A stretch of 64,000 nt of DNA from positions 806,001 to 870,000 of the forward strand of contig NC_018513.1 in NCBI RefSeq assembly GCF_000292915.1. The letters run 5' to 3'. The stretch is from Burkholderia cepacia GG4 (lineage in GTDB: Bacteria; Pseudomonadota; Gammaproteobacteria; Burkholderiales; Burkholderiaceae). The position numbers were made by a program, and so were the translations under genes. This document shows, piece after piece, positions 48,966 through 58,245 of this stretch; the stretch's first letter is position 1; each line of letters begins with the position of its first letter. The notes under the pieces were generated by a model. That model made no database searches. It was not told the DNA's origin and worked only from the letters and a program-made list of their open reading frames with translations.

Positions 48966-49694
48966 GTGCAGATAGTGGGCAGCCGACGCGTGCCCGCTCA
49001 ACGGAGGACGATCATTCAACGCGACCTGCATGGACAGACGGCCTTTCAGCTGGCGACGGCGATCCTGCGCGGCGACTACCCGCCCGAGTCGCTGCTGCCG
49101 CGGGAGCCGGACCTGATGGAGATGTTCGGCGTGAGCCGCACGGTGCTGCGCGAGGCGCTGCGCACGCTTACGTCGAAAGGGCTGGTCGAATCGCGGCCGA
49201 AGGTCGGCACGCGCGTGCGGCCGCGCCGCGCGTGGAACCTGCTCGACGCCGATCTGCTCGACTGGTATGCGCGGGTCGCGCCGCCGCTTGCGTTCGCGCT
49301 GAAGCTGCAGGAGATGCGCGAGATGATCGAGCCGCACGCGGCCGCGCTGGCCGCGCGCGCGCACGGGCCGGGTGCTTTCGACGCGATCGAGGACGCGGTG
49401 CGCGCGATGGCCGCCGCGCGCAATGTCGACGAATGGGTGCGCGCGGACCTGCGCTTTCACCTGAGCGTGCTGGAGGCCGGTGGCAACGAGCTGCTGGTGC
49501 CGCTCGGCGCGCTGATCGACCGCACGCTCGAGGCGCAACTGCATCTGAACGCGCGCCGCGCGGACGTGTTCAACGCGTCGCTCGCCGAGCATGCGGCGGT
49601 CAGCGATGCGATTCGCGTGCGCGACGAGGACGGCGCGCGCCGCGCGATGGCGTCGCTGCTCGCGGTGACGCGCGCGCGGATCGAGATGTCGTGA
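48966..49694 (+). CDS. GntR/FadR-family regulator, probably of galactonate use
   Basis: A FadR-type regulator with an N-terminal winged helix ('LLPREPDLMEMFGVSRTVLR') and a C-terminal all-helical FCD ligand domain with 'DLRFHLSVLEAGGNE' and a following 'EHAAVSDAI', carrying the metal-binding histidines. Divergent placement from dgoD suggests a DgoR-like role. GTG 48966 is given as the start but has no ribosome site; the only good one, GGAGG at 49003-49007, precedes in-frame ATC/ATT codons at 49011-49016. Confidence 0.88.
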   Translation: MQIVGSRRVPAQRRTIIQRDLHGQTAFQLATAILRGDYPPESLLPREPDLMEMFGVSRTVLREALRTLTSKGLVESRPKVGTRVRPRRAWNLLDADLLDWYARVAPPLAFALKLQEMREMIEPHAAALAARAHGPGAFDAIEDAVRAMAAARNVDEWVRADLRFHLSVLEAGGNELLVPLGALIDRTLEAQLHLNARRADVFNASLAEHAAVSDAIRVRDEDGARRAMASLLAVTRARIEMS

Positions 49695-49716
49695 CGGGAA
49701 GGGCGTCGTCGTGCCG

Positions 49717-49962
49717 TCAGTGGTTCGGGCAGCCGCCCGGCTTCAGCACGCGTTGCGTCGACGCCGGATACTTCGCGAGCAGGCTCGCCGGCCGGCGCGG
49801 GCGCGCCACCAGCTCGCCGCCGCAGTTTGGGCAGCGGCCCTTCAGCACGTCGTTGGCGCAGGTCGCGCAAAAGGTACATTCAAAGGTACAAATGAGCGCA
49901 TCCGCCGCATCGGGCGGCAGGTCCTTGTCGCAGCATTCGCAGCCGGGACGCAGTTCGAGCAT
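49717..49962 (-). CDS. DUF1272 cysteine-rich zinc-ribbon-like protein
   Basis: An 81-residue protein with nine cysteines in zinc-binding pairs (8, 10, 11, 25, 29, 32, 35, 44 and 47) and the start 'MLELRPGCECCDKDLPP', which marks the DUF1272 family. Its function is unknown. The C-terminus has another cysteine. It is convergent with the GntR regulator, 22 bases apart. Confidence 0.88.
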   Translation of the reverse strand: MLELRPGCECCDKDLPPDAADALICTFECTFCATCANDVLKGRCPNCGGELVARPRRPASLLAKYPASTQRVLKPGGCPNH

Positions 49963-50117
49963 GGCGGTTTTCCTCGTGGTCGGAGCGGTTCGGGACGGGT
50001 GGCGCCGGGCATTGCGCGCGACGCGGGTGCGCGCTACTGTAACCGCTTGAGCCGGCCCGGCCAACGGTGTCCCGCCGGGATGCCGTCGACGCGCACGGGC
50101 TGCCCCGGGAGACGACC

Positions 50118-50465
50118 ATGCTCTATCGTGGAAGCTGTCACTGCGGCGACGTGAAGTTCGAGGCGGAAGGCGACCTGCAGGGCGTGATGGCCTGCAACTG
50201 CTCGATCTGCCGGCGCAAGGGCGCGCTGATGTGGTTCGTGCCGCGCGATCACATGACGCTCCTCACACCCGACGAGAATCTCGCGACCTACATGTTCAAC
50301 AAGCACGTGATCCGGCATCGCTTCTGCAAGCGATGCGGGATTCACACGTTCGGCGAGGGGACTCATCCGAACGGCACCGAGATGGCCGCGATCAACGTGC
50401 GATGTCTCGAGGATGTCGATATCGATGCGCTGCCCGTCACGCACTACGACGGCCGCTCGCACTGA
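50118..50465 (+). CDS. GFA/CENP-V-fold family protein
   Basis: A 115-residue zinc-binding protein of the GFA (glutathione-dependent formaldehyde-activating) family. Cysteines appear as CHC (7-9), 'CNCSIC' (26-31) and a later 'FCKRCG' pair, the standard metal sites. Many members have no proven role in formaldehyde chemistry. It starts at ATG 50118, divergent from the DUF1272 gene, and is convergent with the penicillin-binding protein. Confidence 0.9.
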   Translation: MLYRGSCHCGDVKFEAEGDLQGVMACNCSICRRKGALMWFVPRDHMTLLTPDENLATYMFNKHVIRHRFCKRCGIHTFGEGTHPNGTEMAAINVRCLEDVDIDALPVTHYDGRSH

Positions 50466-50499
50466 GCGGTGCGTCGTCGCGTGAGCGTACGGGGCGTCG

Positions 50500-53400
50500 T
50501 CAGGACGGCCTGGCCGCGGCCTGCGGCGTCGGCGTTTCCGCCTGCGGTGCCGGGCCCGTGGCCGGGCGCTCGATCAGCGGTGCGAGCGCCGGCGCCATCG
50601 ACTTCAGCAACTGCACGGCCATCGCGCTCGTGAAGTCGTAGCGTGCCGCGTACGGCTCGTGCGCGGTCGCGGTCAGCACGCCGAAGAAGCGGTCGCCGAG
50701 CACGAACACGAACGTGCCGCTGCGATTGACCTTGCGCGACTCGATCAGCCGCGCGCCACGCGCATAGACATTGAAGCGCTGGTCGCCCGTCCCCGTCTTG
50801 CCGTACACCTCGAGCGTCTTGCCGTCGGGCAGCGTGAAGCCGCCCGCAAGGCGCCGCCCGGTACCGTTCAGCACGACGTCGCGCAGCAGCGTGCGCGTCA
50901 CGTTGACGATCTCCGGCGACAGTGTCGGCTGCGGCTGTGCAGCCGCGCGTACGAAGCGCGTTTCGTACGGCGTGCCCTTCGCGAAGTCGAGGCGGGTGAT
51001 CGTCTCGGTCGGCGCCTTCTGGCCGCCGTTCGCGATCAGGCCGATCAGTTTCGCGAGCGCGTCGGGCTGGTCGCCCGATGCGCCGATCGCGGCCGCGTAC
51101 GATGGCGTGACTTCCGCGAACGGGTAGCCGAGCGCGCGCCACGCCTTCGTGATTTCCCCGTACGCACGCAGCTCGACCATGCGGCGGATGCGCCGGTCCT
51201 GGGTCCCGCGGTAGCGCGTCTTGTACAGCCACGAATAGGTGTAGAAGCGCGCATCGTGACTATCGCGCTGGACCTCGTCGAGCGACGCGTTCGGGTGCGC
51301 GCGCAGGTAGTTGAGCGTCCACAGCGCGAGCGGGTGGACACTCGCGATGTAGCCGCGATCGTTGAGGTTGAAGCGGTCGATCGCATACTTCGCATAGAGC
51401 GCGGCGAGATCGTCGTCCGACAGCGAAGCGGCCGGCGTGCCCTTCAGCTGCGCGCGCATCTGCGCATCGAACCACGCGAGCGATCCGTTCGGCGCGACGC
51501 TGCGCAGCACCGTCGCGATCTTCGGCGGCGACTTGCGCACGTCCTGCAGCATCAGCGCGAGTGCGTCGTCGGGCGCCTTGCCCGCATAGCGCGTGTAATA
51601 GCGCTTCACGTAGACCTTGCTTTCGCCGTCGACGAACTGTTCGAGGTAATGCTTGCGCTGCTCGGGATCGCCGAGCCACGACGACGACGGGCCGGCCGTC
51701 TTGAGCATCTCGTAATGGACGATGTCGCGCATCAGCCGCACGAACACGAGGTTGACCGAATGCTCGAACGCCGCGTGCAGCGTCAGGATCCGGCCGTTGT
51801 CCGACTTCTCGAAGTTCGAGAACACCTGCGCGCCGCCGCCCGTGTAGAACACGTCGGGGCTCGCCGAATACTTGCGTTCGACCGCCGCGTCGAGCATTGC
51901 CTGCAGCGAGCGATCGCGCGTATGCGACAGGTAGTCGAGCGCCCAGTGCGACAGCCCGTCGATCGGGTCGGGCTTCACCTGCGCGAGTTGCGCGTTCGAC
52001 AGGTTGCCGTAGCGCGCGTGCAGGTCGGAGACGATCTGCAGGTAGGTGATCAGCGTGCGCAGTTTCGCGGTCGAGCCGAGGTTGATGCGGCCGCCGCGGT
52101 TCACGTCGAACGGCTGGTTCACGCTGTCGGTCTGCACGCGCAACATGTTCGCGCCGTTGCGACGCTCGTACAGCGTGAAGCTGTACGTGAGGTGCGACGG
52201 GTCGTCCTTCGGCGCGAGCATCTCGAAGCCGTACAGGCCGGCGGCCTGCGCGCCGTCGCGGGTCGAGGCCCGCGCGAGCCGTTCGGCCACCGCCTGCTGC
52301 ACGCCGTTGTCGAGCGTGCTGGTCGCCTCCAGGTCGAACTGGTCGAGCTGATACACGTCGCTGATGCCGAGCGCCGACAGCAGCGACGCGCGCGCCGACG
52401 ACACGGCCTTGCGCGACACGAACGACTGCACGTGCGCGGCGGCCGGCGGCGCGCTACGCTCTATCTGCGCGGCCAGCGCGGCATCGCGCAGCGCGGGCGA
52501 GATCACGCCGCCGTTCGACAGCAGCCGCAGGTAGCTGTCGGTCAGCTTCTGCAGCGCCGGATAGCCGCGATTCAGGAAGTACGACGGCGCGCGCTGCGCG
52601 ATGATCAGCGACAGCACCTCGCGGAACGTCTTGCCCTGTTCGTCGACGTTGTCGCCGGTCGTCGGCGCCGACAGGATGCGGTTCACGTCGTTGAAGTCGC
52701 GGCCGTACCACGCGGCGAGGCCGTCGCCGATGCCGGTGATCTCGCCGACATGCGGCCGCGCGGCGAGTGGCACCGAGTTCAGGTAGCGCACGAGGATCGA
52801 GCGGCGCGCGAGCATCGTCTGCGGGCCGTTCAGGTACGCGAGGATCGACGCGGACGCGATCTGCCGCAGCTTCTCCGGCGGCGTCGCGGTGCGGCCGTCG
52901 GGCGAATGGCGGAACTTCTCGATCTGCGTCGCGAGCGTGCTGCCGCCCGGGCGCGTCTGGTGACGGTTGACGACGTGCATCGCCTGGTCGGCGACCGCGC
53001 GGCTGAAGCGTCCCCAGTCGATCGCCGGGTTGCGGTTCGGCTGGTTCGCGTCGAGCAGGTAGCGGTCCTCGATGAACAGCAGCGAATCGGCGACCACGCG
53101 CGGCACCGTGTCGAAATCGGCGTACACGCGCTGCGGGAACACGGTCGCGAACAGCGGCGAGCCGGTCGAATCGAACAGCATCAGCCCGGCCTGGTCTTTC
53201 TCTTCGTAAGGCAGGAACAGGCCGTGATCGGCGAGCGACAGCATCCGCTCGGAATCGCGCGCCTGCTTGCCCACGACGAAGCCGCGCGCGAGCAGACGCT
53301 GCTGGAACGCAGGAATCATCGCGTAGCCGAGGCGCTGGTCGTACGGGCCGTTGGCGGGGAAGCGGATGTGATCGCTCGCGCCCGTCTCGATGGTGTAGCC

Positions 53401-53586
53401 GACGTCACGGGTGAGGTCGGACAAGTAGTGCGCCTGCAGGCGCGACGTCTCGATCTCGGTCATGACGAGCCGCGCAATGATCGCGATCGCGATCAGCAGC
53501 GCGGCCAGCAAAGACCACTTGATCCACGTCCAGACCGATGCGCTACCGGTCATGCGCGGCAGGATGCGATTCAGCGGCCGATTCAT
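50500..53586 (-). CDS. Large bifunctional-type penicillin-binding protein (GT51 plus transpeptidase)
   Basis: A 1028-residue inner-membrane peptidoglycan synthase. One N-terminal transmembrane helix lies at about residues 20-45. A GT51 transglycosylase domain follows with the catalytic Glu in 'LLFIEDRYLL' and 'RPGGSTLATQIEKFRH'. The C-terminal transpeptidase has GSTAKL (SxxK) and YGKTGTGDQ (KTG). It is longer than typical PBP1a/1b and its motifs are divergent, so I give no PBP number. It stands alone, and a degraded LysR gene lies upstream. Confidence 0.88.
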   Translation of the reverse strand: MNRPLNRILPRMTGSASVWTWIKWSLLAALLIAIAIIARLVMTEIETSRLQAHYLSDLTRDVGYTIETGASDHIRFPANGPYDQRLGYAMIPAFQQRLLARGFVVGKQARDSERMLSLADHGLFLPYEEKDQAGLMLFDSTGSPLFATVFPQRVYADFDTVPRVVADSLLFIEDRYLLDANQPNRNPAIDWGRFSRAVADQAMHVVNRHQTRPGGSTLATQIEKFRHSPDGRTATPPEKLRQIASASILAYLNGPQTMLARRSILVRYLNSVPLAARPHVGEITGIGDGLAAWYGRDFNDVNRILSAPTTGDNVDEQGKTFREVLSLIIAQRAPSYFLNRGYPALQKLTDSYLRLLSNGGVISPALRDAALAAQIERSAPPAAAHVQSFVSRKAVSSARASLLSALGISDVYQLDQFDLEATSTLDNGVQQAVAERLARASTRDGAQAAGLYGFEMLAPKDDPSHLTYSFTLYERRNGANMLRVQTDSVNQPFDVNRGGRINLGSTAKLRTLITYLQIVSDLHARYGNLSNAQLAQVKPDPIDGLSHWALDYLSHTRDRSLQAMLDAAVERKYSASPDVFYTGGGAQVFSNFEKSDNGRILTLHAAFEHSVNLVFVRLMRDIVHYEMLKTAGPSSSWLGDPEQRKHYLEQFVDGESKVYVKRYYTRYAGKAPDDALALMLQDVRKSPPKIATVLRSVAPNGSLAWFDAQMRAQLKGTPAASLSDDDLAALYAKYAIDRFNLNDRGYIASVHPLALWTLNYLRAHPNASLDEVQRDSHDARFYTYSWLYKTRYRGTQDRRIRRMVELRAYGEITKAWRALGYPFAEVTPSYAAAIGASGDQPDALAKLIGLIANGGQKAPTETITRLDFAKGTPYETRFVRAAAQPQPTLSPEIVNVTRTLLRDVVLNGTGRRLAGGFTLPDGKTLEVYGKTGTGDQRFNVYARGARLIESRKVNRSGTFVFVLGDRFFGVLTATAHEPYAARYDFTSAMAVQLLKSMAPALAPLIERPATGPAPQAETPTPQAAARPS

Positions 53587-53834
53587 GGCGGCATCTCCCT
53601 GAAGGCACGGGCTCCGGCCGCGCCTCATTAAGGATTAGTTTAGTCCTCAACGGCGGGCTGCCAAGAGCGTTCACTACGGAGATGCACGGACGCAACAGCC
53701 GTGCCCGGCCTGGCCAGGCCCGGGGGCTGCGATCCGGCCATCCGCGGGCCAGCCGGCGAGCCGGCCTGGCCGGTCGGGGGCGGGGAAGGGCCCCGACGTC
53801 GATACGGAAAATGGTGCGCGATTACATCCTTCAT

Positions 53835-54385
53835 TCACCTGACGAAATGTTCGATCAGGTGATCGACGAACAGCCGGACCTTGCGTGGAAAATGGCGCCG
53901 GCTCGGGTAAGCGATATTCATCTCGAGCGCCTCCAGCCGATAGTCGGGGAGGAGCGTCAGCAGCCGGCCGTCGGCGAGGTCCGGTTCGACGAGAAAGTCG
54001 GACAGGACCGCGATGCCCATGCCCGACATCGTCCAGCGCCGGATCAACCCGATGTTGTTCGACGATGCGGACTTGTTCGGCCGCACGGTGACGCGCGTGT
54101 GGTCGTGCTCGAACGACAGGTATTCGCCCGCGAAATCGGCATGGAATGCCAGGCACGTGGGCGACGCGAGATCGTGCGGATGGGCCGGCGCACCACGCCG
54201 CTCGACGTACTGCGGCGCTGCGCATACGATCCGCTTGAGTCGCGTGAGCGGGCGTTTCACCAGCGTGTTGTGGCTGACTTGTTGCGACAGCAGCAGCCCG
54301 ATGTCGAAGCCCTCCGACACGAGATCGACGTGACGATCCACGATCGTGCCTTCCGGCACGATGGCCGGGTGGCCGGCGCGGCGAT
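53835..54385 (-). pseudogene. 5'-truncated LysR-type regulator
   Basis: The frame encodes the substrate-binding domain of a LysR regulator ('DRHVDLVSEGFDIGLLL', 'KRIVCAAPQYVERRGAP', 'MSGMGIAVLSDFLVEPDL'). Similarity begins around 54385 at 'GHPAIVPEGTIV'; beyond that the frame is unrelated and the helix-turn-helix half is missing. It cannot bind DNA as it stands. The next gene, a cupin, begins in the space where the N-terminus should be. Confidence 0.75.
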
Positions 54386-54422
54386 CAACGGCCCCGACGC
54401 GTCCGCGAACGGTTGCCCCGCA

Positions 54423-54734
54423 TCAGACGCTGCCTGCGGCTTCGATCACGAGGATGCGTGCTTCGCCGAGCGGGTGCGCGACGTGTTCGGTGCCGATCGC
54501 CGCGTGGAACACGTCGCCCGTTTCGAGCACCGTTGCGTGCTCGATGCCCGCTTCGCGATAGCGCATCTCGACCCGGCCGTCGAGCACCGCGAAGACTTCC
54601 TCGCCTTCGTTCACATGCCACCGGTACGGCTGATCGGTCCAGTGCAGGCGGACCGAAATGCCGTTCAGATCGGCAATGTCGAGCGCACCCCATGGGCGCT
54701 GCGCGGTGAACGCGGTGCTGCGGATGATTTTCAT
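54423..54734 (-). CDS. Small single-domain cupin protein
   Basis: A 103-residue cupin barrel. It has an HWTDQPYRWHVNEGEEVF strand pair with the metal-ligand His and Glu, and the second motif 'GDVFHAAIGTEHVAHPLG'. It probably binds a metal and a small ligand; function unknown. ATG 54734 is chosen. It lies 89 bases downstream of the DJ-1/InhA-like gene on the same strand, so the two may be co-transcribed. Confidence 0.85.
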   Translation of the reverse strand: MKIIRSTAFTAQRPWGALDIADLNGISVRLHWTDQPYRWHVNEGEEVFAVLDGRVEMRYREAGIEHATVLETGDVFHAAIGTEHVAHPLGEARILVIEAAGSV

Positions 54735-54823
54735 CGGTGGTCCTGAAGTGCGAATGTTGCGGCAGGGCGGCGGCGCAGTGGCGTCGTGCGACGGCCTGCC
54801 TGCCGGATTTCGGATGCGCGAGA

Positions 54824-55507
54824 TCAGCGCGACATCGCGCTCAATGCCGCTTCGATCAGCTGCCTGCGCTTCTCCAGGCCGGCAGCCGAGCGCTCGGTCA
54901 CGCGCTTCAGGACCGATGCGGGCGCGGTGTCCGGCGAGCCTGCGTCGAACGGCGGCGCGGGCGCGTATTCGAGGGCGAGCTGGATCGATTGCGCCTCTTC
55001 CTCGCCGGCCAGTTCGGCGGCGATCGTCAGCGCGAAGTCGATGCCGGCCGTCACGCCGCCGCCGGTGATCAGGTTGCCGTCGCGCACCACGCGCTCGTGC
55101 ACCGGCACCGCCCCGAGCGGTTCGAGCAGCCCATGAAACGCCCAGTGCGTCGTCGCGCGGCGTCCGCGCAGCAGGCCGGCCACGCCGAGCAGCAGCGCGC
55201 CCGTGCAGACCGACGTCACGTATCGCGCGGTGGCCGCGCGCTGCTGCACGAACGCGATCGTTGCGGCGTCGAGCAGCAGGTCGTTGATCCCGATCCCGCC
55301 GGGCACGCAGATCACGTCGAGCGGCGGGCAATCGTCGAACGTGCAGGTCGGCGCGAGCGCGAGGCCGCTGCTCGATGCGACGGTGTCGCGCGATTTCCAG
55401 ACCAGGTGAACCGCCGCGTCGGGCAGCGACGCGAGCACGTCGTGCGGGCCGGTGAGATCGAGTTGCTGGACGCCCGGAAACACGAGAAGGCCGATATGCA
55501 GGGTCAT
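54824..55507 (-). CDS. DJ-1/PfpI-superfamily protein (isonitrile hydratase InhA-like)
   Basis: A 227-residue cytosolic protein of the DJ-1/PfpI superfamily. It has the nucleophile elbow as 'VTSVCTGALLLG' (Cys near residue 115), an N-terminal 'LLVFPGVQQLDLTGP' with the conserved Asp/Glu position, and 'RRATTHWAFHGLL'. These are the features of isonitrile hydratase (InhA) and of the sensor half of GlxA regulators. It diverges from such a regulator. Confidence 0.88.
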   Translation of the reverse strand: MTLHIGLLVFPGVQQLDLTGPHDVLASLPDAAVHLVWKSRDTVASSSGLALAPTCTFDDCPPLDVICVPGGIGINDLLLDAATIAFVQQRAATARYVTSVCTGALLLGVAGLLRGRRATTHWAFHGLLEPLGAVPVHERVVRDGNLITGGGVTAGIDFALTIAAELAGEEEAQSIQLALEYAPAPPFDAGSPDTAPASVLKRVTERSAAGLEKRRQLIEAALSAMSR

Positions 55508-55624
55508 GCGAAGGCTCCGAATGGAAGGGGGACACGCCGCGTCCGGCGCTCGATGGACAGATCGATTCTAGGCGCGTAGTGTTTGGCGAAATTGCCAGAT
55601 CACCCACGTTTTCAGCCAATCGCC

Positions 55625-56593
55625 ATGTCTGCCGCTTCGCGCTCGATCCTGATCCTCGCGTTCCCCGGTGCGCAACTGCTCGACGTGACCGGGCCGCTGC
55701 AGGTGTTCGCGTCCGTCAACGAACTCGCGCAGGAGCGCGGGCAGCCCGCACCGTATGCGCCGCGTGTCGTGGCCGCCGAGGCGGGGCCGATCGAGACGTC
55801 GTCCGGTCTCGTGGTGGTGGCCGATGCGCTGCGCTCGGCCGTCCGGCCGGATACGGTGATCGTCGCGGGCGGCAAGGGCGTGCACGCCGCGTCGCGGGAT
55901 GCGCGGATGGTGCGCTGGGTCCGGCAGCAGGCACGGCGCGCGCGACGCGTCGCGTCGGTCTGCACCGGTGCGTTCCTGCTCGCCGAGGCCGGCCTGCTGG
56001 ACGGGCGGCGCGCGGTCACGCACTGGGCACGCTGCGACGAATTCGCGGCGCGCTACCCGAACGTGCGTGTCGAAGCCGATCCGATCTTCATCCGCGAAGG
56101 CGCGCTGTGGACGTCGGCGGGCGTCACGGCCGGCATCGATCTCGCGCTCGCGCTCGTCGAGGAGGATCTCGGGCGGGCGATCGCACTCGACGCCGCGCGC
56201 GAACTCGTCGTGTTCCTGAAACGGCCGGGCGGGCAGGCGCAGTTCAGCGCGATGCTGTCGATGCAGCGCACCGACGACCGCTTCGGCGAACTGCATGCAT
56301 GGATCGCCGAGCACCTGACCGCCGACCTGTCCGTGCCTGCATTGGCCGAGCGCGTCAGCATGAGCGAGCGCAGCTTCGTGCGGCATTATCGCGCCGGCAC
56401 CGGGCGCACGCCCGCGCGTGCGGTCGAGCAGATCCGCGTCGAGGCCGCGCAGCGCCTGCTCGGGGAAACCGTGTGGCCCGTCAAGCGGATCGCCACGCGG
56501 TGCGGATTCGGTTCGGAAGAGACGTTGCGGCGCAGTTTCGTGCGCGTGCTTGGCGTGTCGCCGCAGGGATATCGCGAGCGGTTCGTGCGGTAA
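55625..56593 (+). CDS. GlxA-family transcriptional regulator (DJ-1 domain plus AraC HTH)
   Basis: A 322-residue regulator with an N-terminal DJ-1/PfpI domain ('VASVCTGAFLLAEAG') and a C-terminal AraC-type double helix-turn-helix ('MSERSFVRHYRAGTGRTPAR', 'IATRCGFGSEETLRRSF'). ATG 55625 starts before the first strand; the frame is open to a TTG at 55583. It diverges from the InhA-like gene and most likely controls it and the following cupin. Confidence 0.92.
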   Translation: MSAASRSILILAFPGAQLLDVTGPLQVFASVNELAQERGQPAPYAPRVVAAEAGPIETSSGLVVVADALRSAVRPDTVIVAGGKGVHAASRDARMVRWVRQQARRARRVASVCTGAFLLAEAGLLDGRRAVTHWARCDEFAARYPNVRVEADPIFIREGALWTSAGVTAGIDLALALVEEDLGRAIALDAARELVVFLKRPGGQAQFSAMLSMQRTDDRFGELHAWIAEHLTADLSVPALAERVSMSERSFVRHYRAGTGRTPARAVEQIRVEAAQRLLGETVWPVKRIATRCGFGSEETLRRSFVRVLGVSPQGYRERFVR

Positions 56594-56790
56594 CGCGTGG
56601 GCGTACTGCGGGTGGCGTGGGCGCGGCAACCGGGGATGGACCGATCGGTGCGCTGAACTGAACGAAATTCGATCACTTTCGAGTTCGAAGCGCTGGAACT
56701 ATTCGTGAGCGGAGAACAATGGATGGGGGCTTGTGCCGCGCCGGCCGCGCGCTCTATTCTGTTCTGTTGGCGATTCGAAGGGGGCGCAGC

Positions 56791-57768
56791 ATGGACCGCA
56801 TCCAGGCAATGGAAGTTTTCACCCGCGTGGTCGACGCGAACAGCTTCACGCGTGCCGCCGACACGCTCGCGATGCCGCGCGCGTCGGTGACGACCATCAT
56901 CCAGAATCTCGAGGCGCTGCTCGGCGTGCGCCTGATGCACCGGACGACGCGCCGGCTGTCGCTGACGCCGGAGGGCGCGGCGTACTACGAGCATTGCATG
57001 AAGATCATCTCGGAGATCGCGGAAGCCGACGCGAGCTTCCAGACCGGCAACCGCAAGCCGAGCGGCGTGCTTCGCGTCCACATGCCGAGCTCGCTCGGGC
57101 GCCGCATCGTGTTGCCGGCGCTGTCGATCTTTCGTCAGCGCTATCCGGACATCACGCTCGATCTCGGCCTGGCGGACCGCTACGTGGATCCGGTCGAGGA
57201 GGGCATCGACTGCATGATCCGGGTCGGCCCGCTTGAGGATTCGTCGATGGTCGCGCGGCGCATCGGGATGCTCAAGCGCGTGACCTGCGCGTCGCCCGGC
57301 TATCTGGCGCGTCATGGCGAGCCGCAGGAGATCGCCGATCTGGCCGACCATCACGCGGTCAATTTCCGCGCGAGTCACGGTGCGCGCGCGATTCCGTGGG
57401 TGTTCATGATCGAGGGCAAGCCGGTCGAGGTGCGGATGAACGGCAGCGTCACCGTCAACGATTCGGATGCATACGTGACGTGCGGGCTCGAAGGTTTCGG
57501 GATGATCCAGCCGACGCTGTTCATGGTGCTGCCGAACCTGCGCGACGGCTCGCTGGTCGAGGTGCTGCCGGACTGCAATCCGAAGCCCAAGCCCATCTCG
57601 ATCGTGTATCCGCACAACCGGCATCTGTCGCAGAAGGTGCGCGTGTTCGCAGACTGGATCGCGGAGTTGTTCGAGTCGACGCCGGCGCTGGAGGGCGGGG
57701 AGAACTGGCGCGGGAAGGTGCGTGTGGAGGCGCCGCCCGAGGTGCGGGGCGGGGCGGTGGTGGCCTGA
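56791..57768 (+). CDS. LysR-type transcriptional regulator
   Basis: A complete 325-residue LysR regulator with an N-terminal winged helix ('MEVFTRVVDANSFTRAADTL', then 'LEALLGVRLMHRTTRRLSLT') and a type-2 periplasmic-binding-like effector domain. ATG 56791 has AAGGGGG about seven bases before. It has no clear partner: the divergent side holds the GlxA-type gene in the same direction, and a tRNA follows. Targets unknown. Confidence 0.93.
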   Translation: MDRIQAMEVFTRVVDANSFTRAADTLAMPRASVTTIIQNLEALLGVRLMHRTTRRLSLTPEGAAYYEHCMKIISEIAEADASFQTGNRKPSGVLRVHMPSSLGRRIVLPALSIFRQRYPDITLDLGLADRYVDPVEEGIDCMIRVGPLEDSSMVARRIGMLKRVTCASPGYLARHGEPQEIADLADHHAVNFRASHGARAIPWVFMIEGKPVEVRMNGSVTVNDSDAYVTCGLEGFGMIQPTLFMVLPNLRDGSLVEVLPDCNPKPKPISIVYPHNRHLSQKVRVFADWIAELFESTPALEGGENWRGKVRVEAPPEVRGGAVVA

Positions 57769-58003
57769 CAGGTGGATGGCACGACGAACGCGGTGCAGGG
57801 CGCGGCGTTCGCGGGAGCCGGCGCTGCAATGGACGATCGAGCGCGGCGCGCGCTCGGGGCGCATCGCGATGCATTTTCGTGCAGGACTATCTGGGACGGC
57901 TCGCGTGCGGCACGGCGTGACGTGCAATCTGCGTTGAGGACGGTGCGCGGAGGGGCGGGAAAAAGAAGTGGGCTCGCGGCGGACACCCCGCTGAGCCCAA
58001 CTG

Positions 58004-58038
58004 AAAAAGCCCGGTAGATCGAAGATCTACCGGGCTTT
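58004..58038. terminator. Strong hairpin terminator beside tRNA-Met
   Basis: A perfect 15-bp inverted repeat (58006-58020 with 58024-58038) with a GAA loop and A/T flanks lies just past the tRNA 3' end (minus strand). It can terminate the tRNA transcript and also LysR read-through. Confidence 0.9.
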
Positions 58039-58044
58039 CGCATT

Positions 58045-58121
<77 letters not shown>

Positions 58122-58245
58122 GAAGAATTGAATTATGTAGATATGCAGTCGGGCTGTCAACACCTTTTTCCATCTTTCCTGAAAAAAGTTGCCGGCGGCC
58201 CATGCCGGCCCGGGTTGCGGGCGGGTTTCCGCCCGCCGCCCGGCC

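Noticed and set aside
50659..53631. Plus-strand open frame of 990 codons
   Set aside because: It lies antisense to the penicillin-binding protein, whose motifs are clear. The Arg/Ala/Val-rich translation is typical of a GC-driven antisense frame.
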